This document shows positions 35,501-43,374 of a stretch of DNA of 64,000 nt, one piece after another. Position 1 is the first letter of the stretch. Each line of letters starts with the position of its first letter. The position numbers were made by a program, and so were the translations under genes. The notes under the pieces are model-generated. The model saw only the letters and a list, made by a program, of their open reading frames with translations. It made no database searches and was not told the DNA's origin. Source of the stretch: an uncultured Roseicyclus sp. (GTDB lineage: Bacteria; Pseudomonadota; Alphaproteobacteria; Rhodobacterales; Rhodobacteraceae); the NCBI GenBank assembly GCA_947491935.1, contig CANLLF010000001.1, positions 124,001 to 188,000 on the forward strand, read 5' to 3'.

Positions 35501-37018
35501 GGCATAGGTGATCTTGGTCGCAGGCAGAAGCGCGCGCACCTCGGCGGCCAGCGCAATCAGCTGATCGACGGCTGGAAAGCCCTGATCATCCCGCATCTGG
35601 GTCAGGCCGCGCATCTCCGATCCGATGCAAAACGCCTCGACCCCGCCCGCCGCGGCGCAGAGCGCGGCGCAATGTAAAATGAACCTGCGATACGTCCAGG
35701 CACTCGGCCCGCTATAGGATAAGCTGCCGGGCGCCACGCCGAAATGGCTTGCCTGTGCCGTGCCGAAAAAGGCCTCAACCGCAGCCCGATTGGCGACCGT
35801 CCCGTCCGGTGATCCGGCCTGCCCCGGTGCCAGATCGCCGGTGATCCGGCCGCGCCATGGCAAGGGCACCTGTTCGGTGCCTCCATAGGGATCCGGTAAG
35901 CCGTTGCCCTCCAGGATTTCCATCAGCATGAAGGGATAGAAGGTGACCGCCTGCCCGCCCTCATGGATCGCGGCAATCGCCTCGATCACCGATCCGTCTG
36001 CGGGCGTGCCGCCATAAACGGGCCGGTCATCGATGCGGGCGATCACCTCGGCCTGGGGCCGTGTAATGCCGCCCGATTGCCAGCGCATCGGGCTCCCATC
36101 CGTCCCGTTCTGCTCCACTTTCGGCTTCACCGTGCACGCGCCCGCGCGCAGATCATCGCCAAACCACGAATAGATCAGCGAAACCGAGGCGAGGTTGGGC
36201 AGCGTCTCGCGCATATGGGCCAGGGATTGCGCGCAATCGGTTGTGCCGCCTTCCGCGCTCACATTCGCGTAGCTGCCGCGGGTCAGCCCCGATGCCATTC
36301 GCACCGGCGTCGTCGCCAGCGCGTATTCCCCTGTGCCCGGCATCAGAGCCACGGCCTGCAAGGCATCGGCGGCGGACGGTACATGGGGCAAGTCGGGGCG
36401 CGCCGGGCGCACCACCTCGAAGGCAAATTGCGGAACCCGGTTGCCAAACGGCGTCAGGTCGAGGTCTTCGAACACCACATAAGCCGTGCCGCGATAGGCC
36501 GGCACCTCACCGCTGCCCTCCACCGCTTCCAGCAACGGATCGGGCATCTGGTCAGCGGTCCCTTTGTAAAGGCGCCACGTGACGGACTCGCGGTCAATCT
36601 CCACCCCATCGGCCCAGATCCGGCCAACGCGGGAAATCTCGCCCTGGCACAAGGCCACGGCCAGCGAGATGGAATAGGAATAGGTCGTTGTCTTGGGCTG
36701 CGGCGGAGCCCCCTTGCCACCGCCGGTGGTCGACGTCTTTTCAAGGAATTGCGTCGACCAGATCACGTGGCCGCCAAGACGCATGCGGCCAAAAAGCTGC
36801 GCAATGGGCGCACCCTCGCCCGCACCGGTGATGCGCAAACGGTCGGTCTGGCCCACCTCGATCGGCTCCGAGCCCGAACCCAGCAGCCGCTGGTCGATCA
36901 CACGGCCGAGCGTTGCGCCCGCCGCGCGACCCAGAACGGCACCGCTCAGACCGAGAATGGGGGCCTGGATCAGGCCGCCTGCCGCCGCACCTGCCGCGGA
37001 AAGGAGAAGAGTTGCCAT
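32576..37018 (-). CDS. GTA baseplate/hub multidomain protein (g15, megatron) with an apparent inserted domain
   Basis: A 1480-residue protein corresponding to R. capsulatus GTA g15, which is about 1300 residues long. A hydrophobic N-terminus (GLIQAPILGLSGAVLGRAAG), a TIM-barrel-like glycoside-hydrolase-type domain (GSEMRGLTQMRDDQ, AADWSEYFGY, PIWFTEFGCAA) and C-terminal tail-tip domains are seen. Between FKDLRNWWSNPHTERRDGV and TAWVPRSKPIWFTEFG, segments I expect to be nearly adjacent in other GTAs, lie about 187 extra residues (about 629-815, bases 34573-35133). These are rich in predicted beta strands, as in a carbohydrate-binding-type sandwich. The protein should sit at the tail tip and help cross the recipient's envelope. 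It starts 4 bases after the g14 stop. Confidence 0.92.
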   Translation of the reverse strand: MATLLLSAAGAAAGGLIQAPILGLSGAVLGRAAGATLGRVIDQRLLGSGSEPIEVGQTDRLRITGAGEGAPIAQLFGRMRLGGHVIWSTQFLEKTSTTGGGKGAPPQPKTTTYSYSISLAVALCQGEISRVGRIWADGVEIDRESVTWRLYKGTADQMPDPLLEAVEGSGEVPAYRGTAYVVFEDLDLTPFGNRVPQFAFEVVRPARPDLPHVPSAADALQAVALMPGTGEYALATTPVRMASGLTRGSYANVSAEGGTTDCAQSLAHMRETLPNLASVSLIYSWFGDDLRAGACTVKPKVEQNGTDGSPMRWQSGGITRPQAEVIARIDDRPVYGGTPADGSVIEAIAAIHEGGQAVTFYPFMLMEILEGNGLPDPYGGTEQVPLPWRGRITGDLAPGQAGSPDGTVANRAAVEAFFGTAQASHFGVAPGSLSYSGPSAWTYRRFILHCAALCAAAGGVEAFCIGSEMRGLTQMRDDQGFPAVDQLIALAAEVRALLPATKITYAADWSEYFGYQPQDGSGDVFFHLDALWADDNIDVVAIDNYMPISDWRDGTGHLDQENGPIHRLDYLKSGIEGGEGFDWYYADDEARNEQTRAPISDGAGEPWIYRFKDLRNWWSNPHTERRDGVRVGDLPLSGPGFDGIHATGTYWIDGADLDEGALAGADAIQDRAGVDRIDVPGEGWVLQATDTFGITSERSTRPFVRDQVIRVTLRTRLLSESGDGNPHRHSLWLAAHASDGSADGTYEIASWSGLTIVDGWVERSAEFNPHDLLGAGQISADASSWRVALGLNGATATSVVGAVQQISSITVEVANADTAWVPRSKPIWFTEFGCAAIDKGSNEPNKFLDPKSSESDIPHFSNGRRDDLIQAQYLRAVMDYWAEPGRNPQSDQYAGPMLDLSRAHAWAWDARPWPAFPNDIDRWSDGGNWTRGHWVTGRLDAQPLDLVVAEICEEAGVTDYDVSALFGLVRGHMSAQTQSARARLQPLMLAYSFHAVERDGKLVFLPIPEIAEAVIEEPLTARDDDGEGGFTHIRAPEAETVGRLRIGYTEAEGAYDDKVSEAIHPGDGADQVNDVDLPLALTRSEGQGMAERWLADGRVAQDTLRFALPPSQRAIGAGALVATEDGHKWRIDRIEDLGFRQVEAVRVEPTTAIPSDEVEDPVRVEAFVPPLPVTPVFLDLPLLTGDEIEHVPRLAVAADPWPGTVAVYSAPGSDGFTLNTLVEQPAIIGTLETPLLAQRSGLWDRSGDLTVRLETGNLSSADMATVLSGANAAAIGSGEDDLWEVIQFADATLVGVETWQIGLRLRGQQGTDAVMPDIWPAGSLFVLLNSAVGQVDLPSSARGLERHWRVGPARRSVDDDSYTEKVAAFQGIGLRPYSPVHLRSARQGAAREVSWIRRSRIDADNWDGIDVPLGEASEQYLLRIRDTGGIRREEVLTTPAYTYSDAMRAADGTQSPYSIEVAQISERFGAGPVARIEIND

Positions 37019-37022
37019 GGGG

Positions 37023-37454
37023 TTAGGTCCTTTCGGGGAAGGCGAAACGCGCGACGACGCGCCGCGCCCAGGGGGCGGTCAACGCCCCTTCGGTGACGCC
37101 GCGCCCGGAATAGGCGTGAATGAAACGTGGGTTCGGGCCCGTCTCGGTCTGCAGGCCCACATGCTTGGCCACGGCCCCCGCACGCATGCGAAAGATAAGA
37201 ACATCACCGGCCGCCGCATTGCCCAGCGCCTTTTCCGACATGTGCGCACGCGCCGCCTCAAGCAGGCGCTCCTTGCCGGAGGTCTCCGACCAATCGTTGG
37301 TGTAGGCAGGCACGGGCGCCGGAAGATCCCCGTGGATCTCGCGCCACAGGCCCAGCAACAGGCCGAGGCAATCACACCCGGCGCCCTTGCAGGCGGCCTG
37401 ATGTACGTAAGGCGTGCCAAGCCAGGCCCGGGCGACCTCGACAACACCGCTCAC
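37023..37454 (-). CDS. GTA peptidase, NlpC/P60 family (g14)
   Basis: A 143-residue putative cell-wall peptidase of the GTA tail. The catalytic Cys is in KGAGCDCLGL and the His in VAKHVGLQTE. It should cut peptidoglycan peptides of the recipient during DNA entry. I start at a GTG (VSGVVEVARAWLGTPY) that overlaps the g13 stop as GTGA, the common arrangement in this cluster. An ATG 54 bases upstream would overlap g13 by 58 bases. Confidence 0.9.
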   Translation of the reverse strand: MSGVVEVARAWLGTPYVHQAACKGAGCDCLGLLLGLWREIHGDLPAPVPAYTNDWSETSGKERLLEAARAHMSEKALGNAAAGDVLIFRMRAGAVAKHVGLQTETGPNPRFIHAYSGRGVTEGALTAPWARRVVARFAFPERT

Positions 37455-38329
37455 CGCCGCGATCCGCCGCTGCGCGCCGAAAGCCGGGTGGGATGGGCCA
37501 CTTGCCAATCCTCACCCGGAATATCCGGAAACCCTTGGAAATTCAGAAGGTTGGCAAACTTGGCGCGACAGGTCTCCATGCGCTTGTTGCAGCCCGCGGT
37601 CAGGCGAACCAAATCACCGGGCGCAACGGTGTCGCGCAGCGCATCCCAGAGCTCCACTTTGCGCGTGCCATCCTCGATACGGTCCAGCTTGATCGCCCCC
37701 GAAAGGCCCGCGGCCGCGCCCGATAACACACGCAGCTGCCCGCGTTCGAACCAGCGCGGCTCGTAATTCGTCAGGCTGTCCAAGGTAAAGGCACGGCCGT
37801 CAGACGTCGTCACCGGGGCCTGGGCCATGTAACCGGGCGCGGTCACGTCGAACCCGCAGGCAGCGTCGCCCAGGACCGCCTGGCAACCCCGCTGGAAAAC
37901 GCGGCCGGTGGGCACGTTCAACCGCTCGGCCAAGCCGCGCAGTTCGACGGAAAAGGCACCATTTGTGCGCGTGATCTCCCCCATTGCACCGCGAAACTGC
38001 AACACGCGGTTCTCAGGGTCGGCCCATTGCACAAGCCAGGCCTCCACCTCGGCCCCATCGAAGCGGCCCGCGAAGATGTCACCCTCGGTGATCGCCGCAT
38101 CGGAAAGCGCACCGACGGCTTCGGTATTGTCCACCGACAGGCCCGTTGTCTGGCTCAACGCCGCTGCGCTCAGGCCCGTGCCCGCGCGAAAGGTCGTTCC
38201 ATCAAATGTCAGGTCGCGGTCATGGTCGGTGAACCCGTAGGTCTCGCCGTCCGCCCGCGCCACGCGCCAGCAGCGCGCGACACCGGTCGTCCCGGTTTTC
38301 AAATGAAGATCGAGGGCTTCAACACTCAT
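37451..38329 (-). CDS. GTA hub protein, DUF2163 (g13)
   Basis: A 292-residue tail hub component. It carries DUF2163 features (CWRVARADGETYGFTDHDRD near the start) and Cys pairs in FQRGCQAVLGDAACGF and TAGCNKRMETCRAKF. In the R. capsulatus particle the equivalent protein holds an iron-sulfur cluster, and the four Cys here fit that. It overlaps g12 and g14 by four bases each. Confidence 0.9.
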   Translation of the reverse strand: MSVEALDLHLKTGTTGVARCWRVARADGETYGFTDHDRDLTFDGTTFRAGTGLSAAALSQTTGLSVDNTEAVGALSDAAITEGDIFAGRFDGAEVEAWLVQWADPENRVLQFRGAMGEITRTNGAFSVELRGLAERLNVPTGRVFQRGCQAVLGDAACGFDVTAPGYMAQAPVTTSDGRAFTLDSLTNYEPRWFERGQLRVLSGAAAGLSGAIKLDRIEDGTRKVELWDALRDTVAPGDLVRLTAGCNKRMETCRAKFANLLNFQGFPDIPGEDWQVAHPTRLSARSGGSRR

Positions 38330-38958
38330 AGCCGGATCTCCAGAACGGGAACATTGGGCATTTCGCCAGCCTGAAACGAGGCCACAGACGTCTGGATGGC
38401 ATCGGTGTCGAACCGGACCGGCACGTCGAATTCATAGCCCGCGGTGACATCCACCTCAGACGCGGGCGGAACCGCAAAGGTGATCTCGCCCGACGTGTAA
38501 TCCACGGTGTAATCCTCGCCCTCAGCCATCGCGCTGCCCGCGACGCCGACCACCACGCTGCCCTCAACGGGCTTCGAAATCGGCCTCGCATAGGAATTCA
38601 GGCCCGATTGATAGGTCTTGGAGATCTGGAAAATGGTCGTCATGCCATCGCCCGCGCCGATCCGTTGATCCTCGAAATTGGGCTGCGCAGACGGCGCACA
38701 GGATTTGAAATCGCACCAATCCTTCCAGCGGAACCCGAAAAGCTGCCCCCGGCGGGCCTCAAAGAACGTGATCAACTGCGCAATATCGTCGAGCGAGCGC
38801 ATCGCGTTTCCGGCATCGTAGCGCCGCCGCGAATGCGCCCAAGGCGTGTTGCGCTCTTCAAACCCATTGGTCAGCGCAACCACTTCCGTGCGTCGCTCGG
38901 GGCCACCGGATGAACCAAAGCTCAGGTTCGTCGGGAAGCGAACTTCATGAAATCCCAT
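38326..38958 (-). CDS. GTA distal tail protein, DUF2460/TIGR02217 (g12)
   Basis: A 210-residue protein beginning MGFHEVRFPTNLSFGSSGG with an internal FGFRWKDWCDFKS and a C-terminal YEFDVPVRFDTD. This is the TIGR02217 family of phage and GTA tails, which forms the distal tail ring between tube and hub. It lies 12 bases after the g11 stop. Confidence 0.9.
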   Translation of the reverse strand: MGFHEVRFPTNLSFGSSGGPERRTEVVALTNGFEERNTPWAHSRRRYDAGNAMRSLDDIAQLITFFEARRGQLFGFRWKDWCDFKSCAPSAQPNFEDQRIGAGDGMTTIFQISKTYQSGLNSYARPISKPVEGSVVVGVAGSAMAEGEDYTVDYTSGEITFAVPPASEVDVTAGYEFDVPVRFDTDAIQTSVASFQAGEMPNVPVLEIRL

Positions 38959-38970
38959 GGTTTTTCTCCC

Positions 38971-39636
38971 TCACTGGTTCCGTTGTCCGCGCGCCATGGC
39001 GCGCTGCATTTCCGCGGCCACCTGGCTCGACGAGCGCCGGAACCCCGCCACATCGGGCGTCGTGATGTTCATCGTGACGTTGACGGGCCCGCCGCCGCCG
39101 GCAGCGGCCACACCCAGCTTGCCATCGGGGCCCCGGCGGAGCGGCATGATCGCCTCCGGCCCGGCTTCGCCCATCAGGCCGGTACCACCGCGCATCGGGA
39201 AGGTTGTGGGGCCGTTGACCACTCCGCCGCGGGCAAAGGGCATCACCCGGCCCTGGCTGATCGCACCGCCCTTCTCGAACGGCAGGATGCCACTCAGAAG
39301 GCCGTTCATGCCGTTGGAGATGGCCGACCCGAGCGCGTTCTGCACCGGGCGCATCGCCGTATTGTAAGCCGCGTCCACCATCGATGTTGCAACACTGCGC
39401 AGGGCATCGGACAGGCGCATGCCGTCGAACACGACGCCATCAAAAGCGCGGCGGAGCCCACCGCCAATCGCCCGGCTCATCGAGTTCACCTCGCGGCCGG
39501 TATAGAGCATCGCGCCCTGCATATCGCGTAACTCGCCCTGAAACGCAGCGGCCATGGAGGTGGCGCCCGACAGGCTCGTCTCCAACTCGGCGATCTCGGC
39601 GTCAAAGCGGGAGAGGCTATCATCCATCTCGGTCAT
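38971..39636 (-). CDS. GTA tail tape measure protein (g11)
   Basis: A 221-residue protein. The N-terminal half is helical (DDSLSRFDAEIAELETSLSG), followed by small-residue repeats such as FEKGGAISQGRVMPFARGG and GLMGEAGPEAIMPLRRGPDG, which are typical of tape-measure C-termini. It sets tail length and is short, as expected for the short-tailed GTA particle. It overlaps the end of g10.1 by 17 bases. Confidence 0.87.
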   Translation of the reverse strand: MTEMDDSLSRFDAEIAELETSLSGATSMAAAFQGELRDMQGAMLYTGREVNSMSRAIGGGLRRAFDGVVFDGMRLSDALRSVATSMVDAAYNTAMRPVQNALGSAISNGMNGLLSGILPFEKGGAISQGRVMPFARGGVVNGPTTFPMRGGTGLMGEAGPEAIMPLRRGPDGKLGVAAAGGGGPVNVTMNITTPDVAGFRRSSSQVAAEMQRAMARGQRNQ

Positions 39637-39871
39637 GTCCGTCCTCACTAGGTCTGTCGGCCGAAATGGCCGCGTTGGAAGAATCCGGGAATCGCGACAG
39701 AAGCGCCTCCAAGGCGTCCCGGCGCAGCGGCGCGGCCCCGCTTTCGGGGCCAAGCAGGATCAGGAATTCCGCAGGCGTCATGGCCCAGAACTCGGCCGGG
39801 CTCAGGCCCATCTGCTGATAGGCCACGCGCATCAGGGCGGGCCAATCAAAGCCTTTTTCGTCCGCGCTCAT
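39620..39871 (-). CDS. GTA tail assembly chaperone, rcc01693 family (g10.1)
   Basis: An 83-residue protein with FDWPALMRVAYQQMGLSP and FWAMTPAEFLILLG, the pattern of the small tail-assembly chaperone family (TIGR02216/DUF2376) found in GTAs. It overlaps g10 by four bases. In tailed phages two such chaperone products help load the tape measure. Confidence 0.85.
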   Translation of the reverse strand: MSADEKGFDWPALMRVAYQQMGLSPAEFWAMTPAEFLILLGPESGAAPLRRDALEALLSRFPDSSNAAISADRPSEDGHDRDG

Positions 39872-40182
39872 TGCACGGGCCGGAAGGCCAGAACCAGAAG
39901 GCGGGCGGCGACGCGGGTGGCTTCCAGAATACCACCCTCGATCTCGGCATGGAGGAGATCTTCCAGATCACCGTCCCAGCCTCCGCCCCGAAGGCCGGCG
40001 CATAACAGCGCCAGCACGTCGGCTGATTTCAGCGCCTCCCCCTCGAACCGGGCCACCATGTCGCTCAGCGATGCCGCCCCAAGCCGCGCTTCCAGCTCCG
40101 CCAATGAGCCAAGCGTGAGTTTCGCGGCACGGCGCGTCCCGTCAATCACCAGCGCCACCTCCCCGGTCCAAGGGTTTGCCAT
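39868..40182 (-). CDS. GTA tail assembly protein (g10)
   Basis: A 104-residue protein (ANPWTGEVALVIDGTRRAAK, LGSLAELEARLGAASLSDMV, WDGDLEDLLHAEIEGG) of the GTA g10 family, similar to phage tail-tube assembly chaperones. It begins 3 bases after the g9 stop. Confidence 0.85.
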   Translation of the reverse strand: MANPWTGEVALVIDGTRRAAKLTLGSLAELEARLGAASLSDMVARFEGEALKSADVLALLCAGLRGGGWDGDLEDLLHAEIEGGILEATRVAARLLVLAFRPVQ

Positions 40183-40185
40183 CGC

Positions 40186-40599
40186 TCAGATCGCCGTGAA
40201 GGTCAGCGCGCCAGCAGACGCCATCGCGACCTCGTAGGTCGCCTCGCCGTCATGGGTGCCCGCATATTCGATCGACGTGATCTGAAACGCGCCTTCCACG
40301 ATCCCGAAATCGGGGATCACAACCTGGAAGTCAGGCGTGATCGATTGGAAGAAGATCGACCGCGCGCGCTCGTCCGTATTGGCGTCCCGGAAGATGCCGG
40401 AGCCGGAAATCGAGGCCGATTTCACCCCCGCGCCACCCAGGATTTCGCGCCAGCCGCCCGTCGATTCCAGGCTTGTGACATCGACGCTTTCCGCGTTGAA
40501 GCTCAAGCGGCTGGCGCGCAGGCCCGCAAGCGTCTCAAAGACGCCGTTGCCGTCCATATCCACCTTCACAAGAAGGTCCTTACCAGTCTGGGCCGTCAT
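40186..40599 (-). CDS. GTA major tail protein, TP901-1 type (g9)
   Basis: A 137-residue tail-tube subunit: AQTGKDLLVKVDMDGNGVFE, RLSFNAESVDVTSLESTGGW and a C-terminal ATYEVAMASAGALTF. This fits the TP901-1 major tail protein family. Confidence 0.88.
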   Translation of the reverse strand: MTAQTGKDLLVKVDMDGNGVFETLAGLRASRLSFNAESVDVTSLESTGGWREILGGAGVKSASISGSGIFRDANTDERARSIFFQSITPDFQVVIPDFGIVEGAFQITSIEYAGTHDGEATYEVAMASAGALTFTAI

Positions 40600-40644
40600 G
40601 GCATTCTCCAGTTCTATCAGTATGTTGTCGGGTGGGGGCGCGCC

Positions 40645-41055
40645 TTAGACGTCACCCATGTCGATCATCGCGCGAAACCAGATCTCGATTTCGCGGACAT
40701 TCCCCACGCGCCGGGCACGGGCACGTAGAAAGTTCATCGCTGTAACCGCGCCCTGGCTCATCACGAACGTACCGCCCAGAAGGGCATCGGAGACCGCTGC
40801 GGCCACGCGCTTGGCCTCGTGAAACCCGGTGCCGTCCGACGTCACGATGATCGGAAAGTCGTGAATGGCCGCATCGGCCATCACGTCCGAGGCGTCGCGC
40901 ACGCGCTCCGGCCCAAGGCTCACATAGAGCGAGGGCACCGGACCCGGTGGCAGCGCGTCATAGACGTTGCCGTCGGTCAGCGTGGTGATTGTGGCATCGC
41001 CACTCAGCACGGAATAAACCGCCTCCTGAAGGGCGGCCGTGGCGGCATAGCTCAT
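40645..41055 (-). CDS. GTA tail terminator-like protein, DUF3168 (g8)
   Basis: A 136-residue protein (AATAALQEAVYSVLSGD, VPSLYVSLGPERVRDASD, FHEAKRVAAAVSDALLGG) of the DUF3168 family, whose phage members close the tail at the head end. The start is set by the ATGA overlap with g7. Confidence 0.87.
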   Translation of the reverse strand: MSYAATAALQEAVYSVLSGDATITTLTDGNVYDALPPGPVPSLYVSLGPERVRDASDVMADAAIHDFPIIVTSDGTGFHEAKRVAAAVSDALLGGTFVMSQGAVTAMNFLRARARRVGNVREIEIWFRAMIDMGDV

Positions 41056-41378
41056 GCGACGACCTCCTCTTTTGAAAAGCAAATCAGGTAGATACCGGCG
41101 GTATCCAGTTCAGTCACCGCTTCGATCAGGTAGATGCGCGCGCCATCCCGAAACCGCATCGCCGCCGTCGGCCGCGACGGGGCACCCTGCGGTGCCGCGC
41201 GAACAGTGATCTTCAGTTTCAGCTCCGATGCCTCGACCTCCCGACCTGCGCCGCGCGGCAGCACTTCGCCCCAGATCACGCCAATCGCGTCCCAGGTCTC
41301 GGAATATCCGCCCGCGCCATCGATGACGCGGGTGGGCGCTTCAAGGATGAGCTTCCGGTTCAGATGTGGGCGGGTCAT
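41052..41378 (-). CDS. GTA head closure/adaptor protein (g7)
   Basis: A 108-residue protein (LILEAPTRVIDGAGGYSETW, WGEVLPRGAGREVEASE) of the phage SPP1 gp16-type head-tail adaptor family. It overlaps both g6 and g8 by four bases. Confidence 0.87.
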   Translation of the reverse strand: MTRPHLNRKLILEAPTRVIDGAGGYSETWDAIGVIWGEVLPRGAGREVEASELKLKITVRAAPQGAPSRPTAAMRFRDGARIYLIEAVTELDTAGIYLICFSKEEVVA

Positions 41379-41962
41379 GCCGAGACCCCCCCCAAGCGGA
41401 TTTGCCGATAGGGTTCGATCAGGGCCAGAACGGCCATGGGCAACGGCATCGGGCCCGGCTCAACCCGCTCGTAGAATTCGGCCGCCAAGGCCAGCCATGC
41501 ATGGTGCAAATCGTGGGGCACGCCGGTCCAATCGGTGGAATAGCCAGCCGTAAGTTCGATTTCGACAGACCCGCCGCGCGGCGGCTGTATGAAGCTGCTC
41601 GCCGTGGCCTCGATCCGTGGCCGTTGCGCGTCGGCCCGCAGCACGTAGCTGTTGGGGTCCGCAATCGTCTCATCGCCAGCCTGGTTAATGAGCTTAACGC
41701 TTTCAACGCTGCTGACCGGAGCGACAGGAAAGGCCTGCGCATCGGCGGATTGCCAGCCGCTCAGCGTCAGGGAAAACTGCCGGGCGATCAGGGCCTTGCC
41801 AATCCGGGCCTCGATCGCGGCCATGGCCGAGCGAAGGCACCCTTCAAGCTGTGCATCCTGGCTGCCGTCATCGGCAAACCCGGAGGACAGGCGCAAGTGG
41901 TCGGCCAAGGCGTCTACCGGCAAGGCAGCGCTTGGCACGGAGGTCAATTCGACCATCATCAT
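41375..41962 (-). CDS. GTA head-tail connector protein (g6)
   Basis: A 195-residue helical protein (LADHLRLSSGFADDGSQDAQ, SAMAAIEARIGKALIARQF, FYERVEPGPMPLPMAVLALI) of the gp6-like connector family that docks beneath the portal. Three consecutive ATGs open the frame. I take the first, 8 bases after GGAG. It stands 165 bases after the capsid gene. Confidence 0.87.
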   Translation of the reverse strand: MMMVELTSVPSAALPVDALADHLRLSSGFADDGSQDAQLEGCLRSAMAAIEARIGKALIARQFSLTLSGWQSADAQAFPVAPVSSVESVKLINQAGDETIADPNSYVLRADAQRPRIEATASSFIQPPRGGSVEIELTAGYSTDWTGVPHDLHHAWLALAAEFYERVEPGPMPLPMAVLALIEPYRQIRLGGVSA

Positions 41963-42084
41963 GATGAATTCTCCGGGAAAAACAAAGGTAAGGTGGGTTG
42001 GGGCGTGGCGCCGACCTCCGCGCTGCTCATGCGGAGAGACGCGCAGCTGGACCCGCAAAGGCCCGCACACACGCCCCGCCCGGC

Positions 42085-42105
42085 CCGATCCCCCCGAGGG
42101 ATCGG
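42085..42105 (-). other. stem-loop between the capsid and connector genes
   Basis: CCGATCCC / GGGATCGG, a perfect 8-bp stem with a 5-base loop, lies 22 bases downstream of the capsid stop on the transcribed strand. There is no T-run, so it is more likely an mRNA-stabilising or processing element than a terminator. Confidence 0.5.
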
Positions 42106-42127
42106 ACCAGGTCGGTTTGCGCCGCTA

Positions 42128-43309
42128 TCAGGCGGTGCCGAACTTCATCAGCTTGATCGCCGCGAAATCCGTCACGTCGCCGCCAACGCGCTTGGTGGCA
42201 TAGAACAAGACATGCGGCTTGGCCGAGAACGGGTCGCGCAGAACGCGCAGATCGGGGCGTTCGGCAATGGTGTAACCGGCGCCGAAATCGCCAAAGGCGA
42301 TCGCCATCGCGTCGACCGCGATGTCGGGCATATCCTCGGCGATCAGAACCGGGTACCCCATCAGGCGCGCGGGCTCACCGGCGGCCAGACCATCGGACCA
42401 CAGGAAGCGGCCGTCCGCGTCTTTCATCTTCCGAACCGCACCGGCGGTCTTGGAATTCATGATGAAATTGGCGTTGGCGCGGTAACGTGCACCCAGGGCA
42501 TAGACCAGATCCACAATCGCGTCCGCGGCGTTGCTGGAGTCGAAGTCCCCGGCGGTGCCGGTCGCCACATAGCCCAGGTTGCCCCAGGTCCAGCTGTCGT
42601 TGTCCACCGTCGGATGGGTCAGCAGGCCCGTGGGCTTGCCCGATCCGTCACCCGAGATGAACGACGCCGCTTCGGCGCGGGCGAATTTGTCGGCGATGCG
42701 ACCGGCCAGCCAACCCTCGATGTCGAACGCGCTGTCGTCCAGCAGACGCTGGGACGCTTTGGGCAGGGCCGAAAGCTCATGCAGCGGGATCGAAATGCGC
42801 TCGATCTGGGGCGTATCCGTCTCCGCGGTAGACGACACCTCATCGGCCCAACCGGCACCGGTATCGGTGCTGTCGATCAGCACGTCAAACGACGTCGCCT
42901 CGACGCTGACCACATTGGCCACCGAACGCAGCGAAGAGGAGGAGCGCAGCACCGACTGGATCATCTCCGCGGTTTGCGGATCCACCAGGTAGCCACCTTC
43001 GGCATTCACGGCGGTGTTCATCGCCTTGCCTTCCAGCTCGAGGCCGCGAAGGGCGTCATCATCGCCGCACCGCAGGTAGCTTTTCAGGGCCAGTTTGTGA
43101 GGCGCCTGCGTGTCGATCTCGGTCGACAACGCGGGACGGGCGAAGGTGTTGGTCTTGGTATTCAGCATAGCAATACGCTCTTCCTGCTTTTGGAGTTTTG
43201 CATTCATGTCGTCTTGGAATTGGTTGAATTCACTCAAGAACCCGCCGATCGCGGTCTTGACTTCAGCCAAGGGGGGGCTGTCCGCCCCCCGCTCATGGGT
43301 CTCGGTCAT
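42128..43309 (-). CDS. GTA major capsid protein, HK97 family (g5)
   Basis: A 393-residue HK97-fold capsid protein. An N-terminal coiled-coil scaffold region (about residues 15-55; EFNQFQDDMNAKLQKQEERI) is removed by the protease g4 in related systems. The mature part starts near the AxNTAVNAEGGYLVDPQTAE segment and includes SASFISGDGSGKPTGLL-like and NANFIMNSKTAGAVRKMKD stretches. Length and order are normal. Confidence 0.93.
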   Translation of the reverse strand: MTETHERGADSPPLAEVKTAIGGFLSEFNQFQDDMNAKLQKQEERIAMLNTKTNTFARPALSTEIDTQAPHKLALKSYLRCGDDDALRGLELEGKAMNTAVNAEGGYLVDPQTAEMIQSVLRSSSSLRSVANVVSVEATSFDVLIDSTDTGAGWADEVSSTAETDTPQIERISIPLHELSALPKASQRLLDDSAFDIEGWLAGRIADKFARAEAASFISGDGSGKPTGLLTHPTVDNDSWTWGNLGYVATGTAGDFDSSNAADAIVDLVYALGARYRANANFIMNSKTAGAVRKMKDADGRFLWSDGLAAGEPARLMGYPVLIAEDMPDIAVDAMAIAFGDFGAGYTIAERPDLRVLRDPFSAKPHVLFYATKRVGGDVTDFAAIKLMKFGTA

Positions 43310-43374
43310 GAGATATCCCTTTTGGTTGAGGTTAGGCTCGGGTCCCCTGGCGGTTCGGCCAAGGGGCCCCTGGA

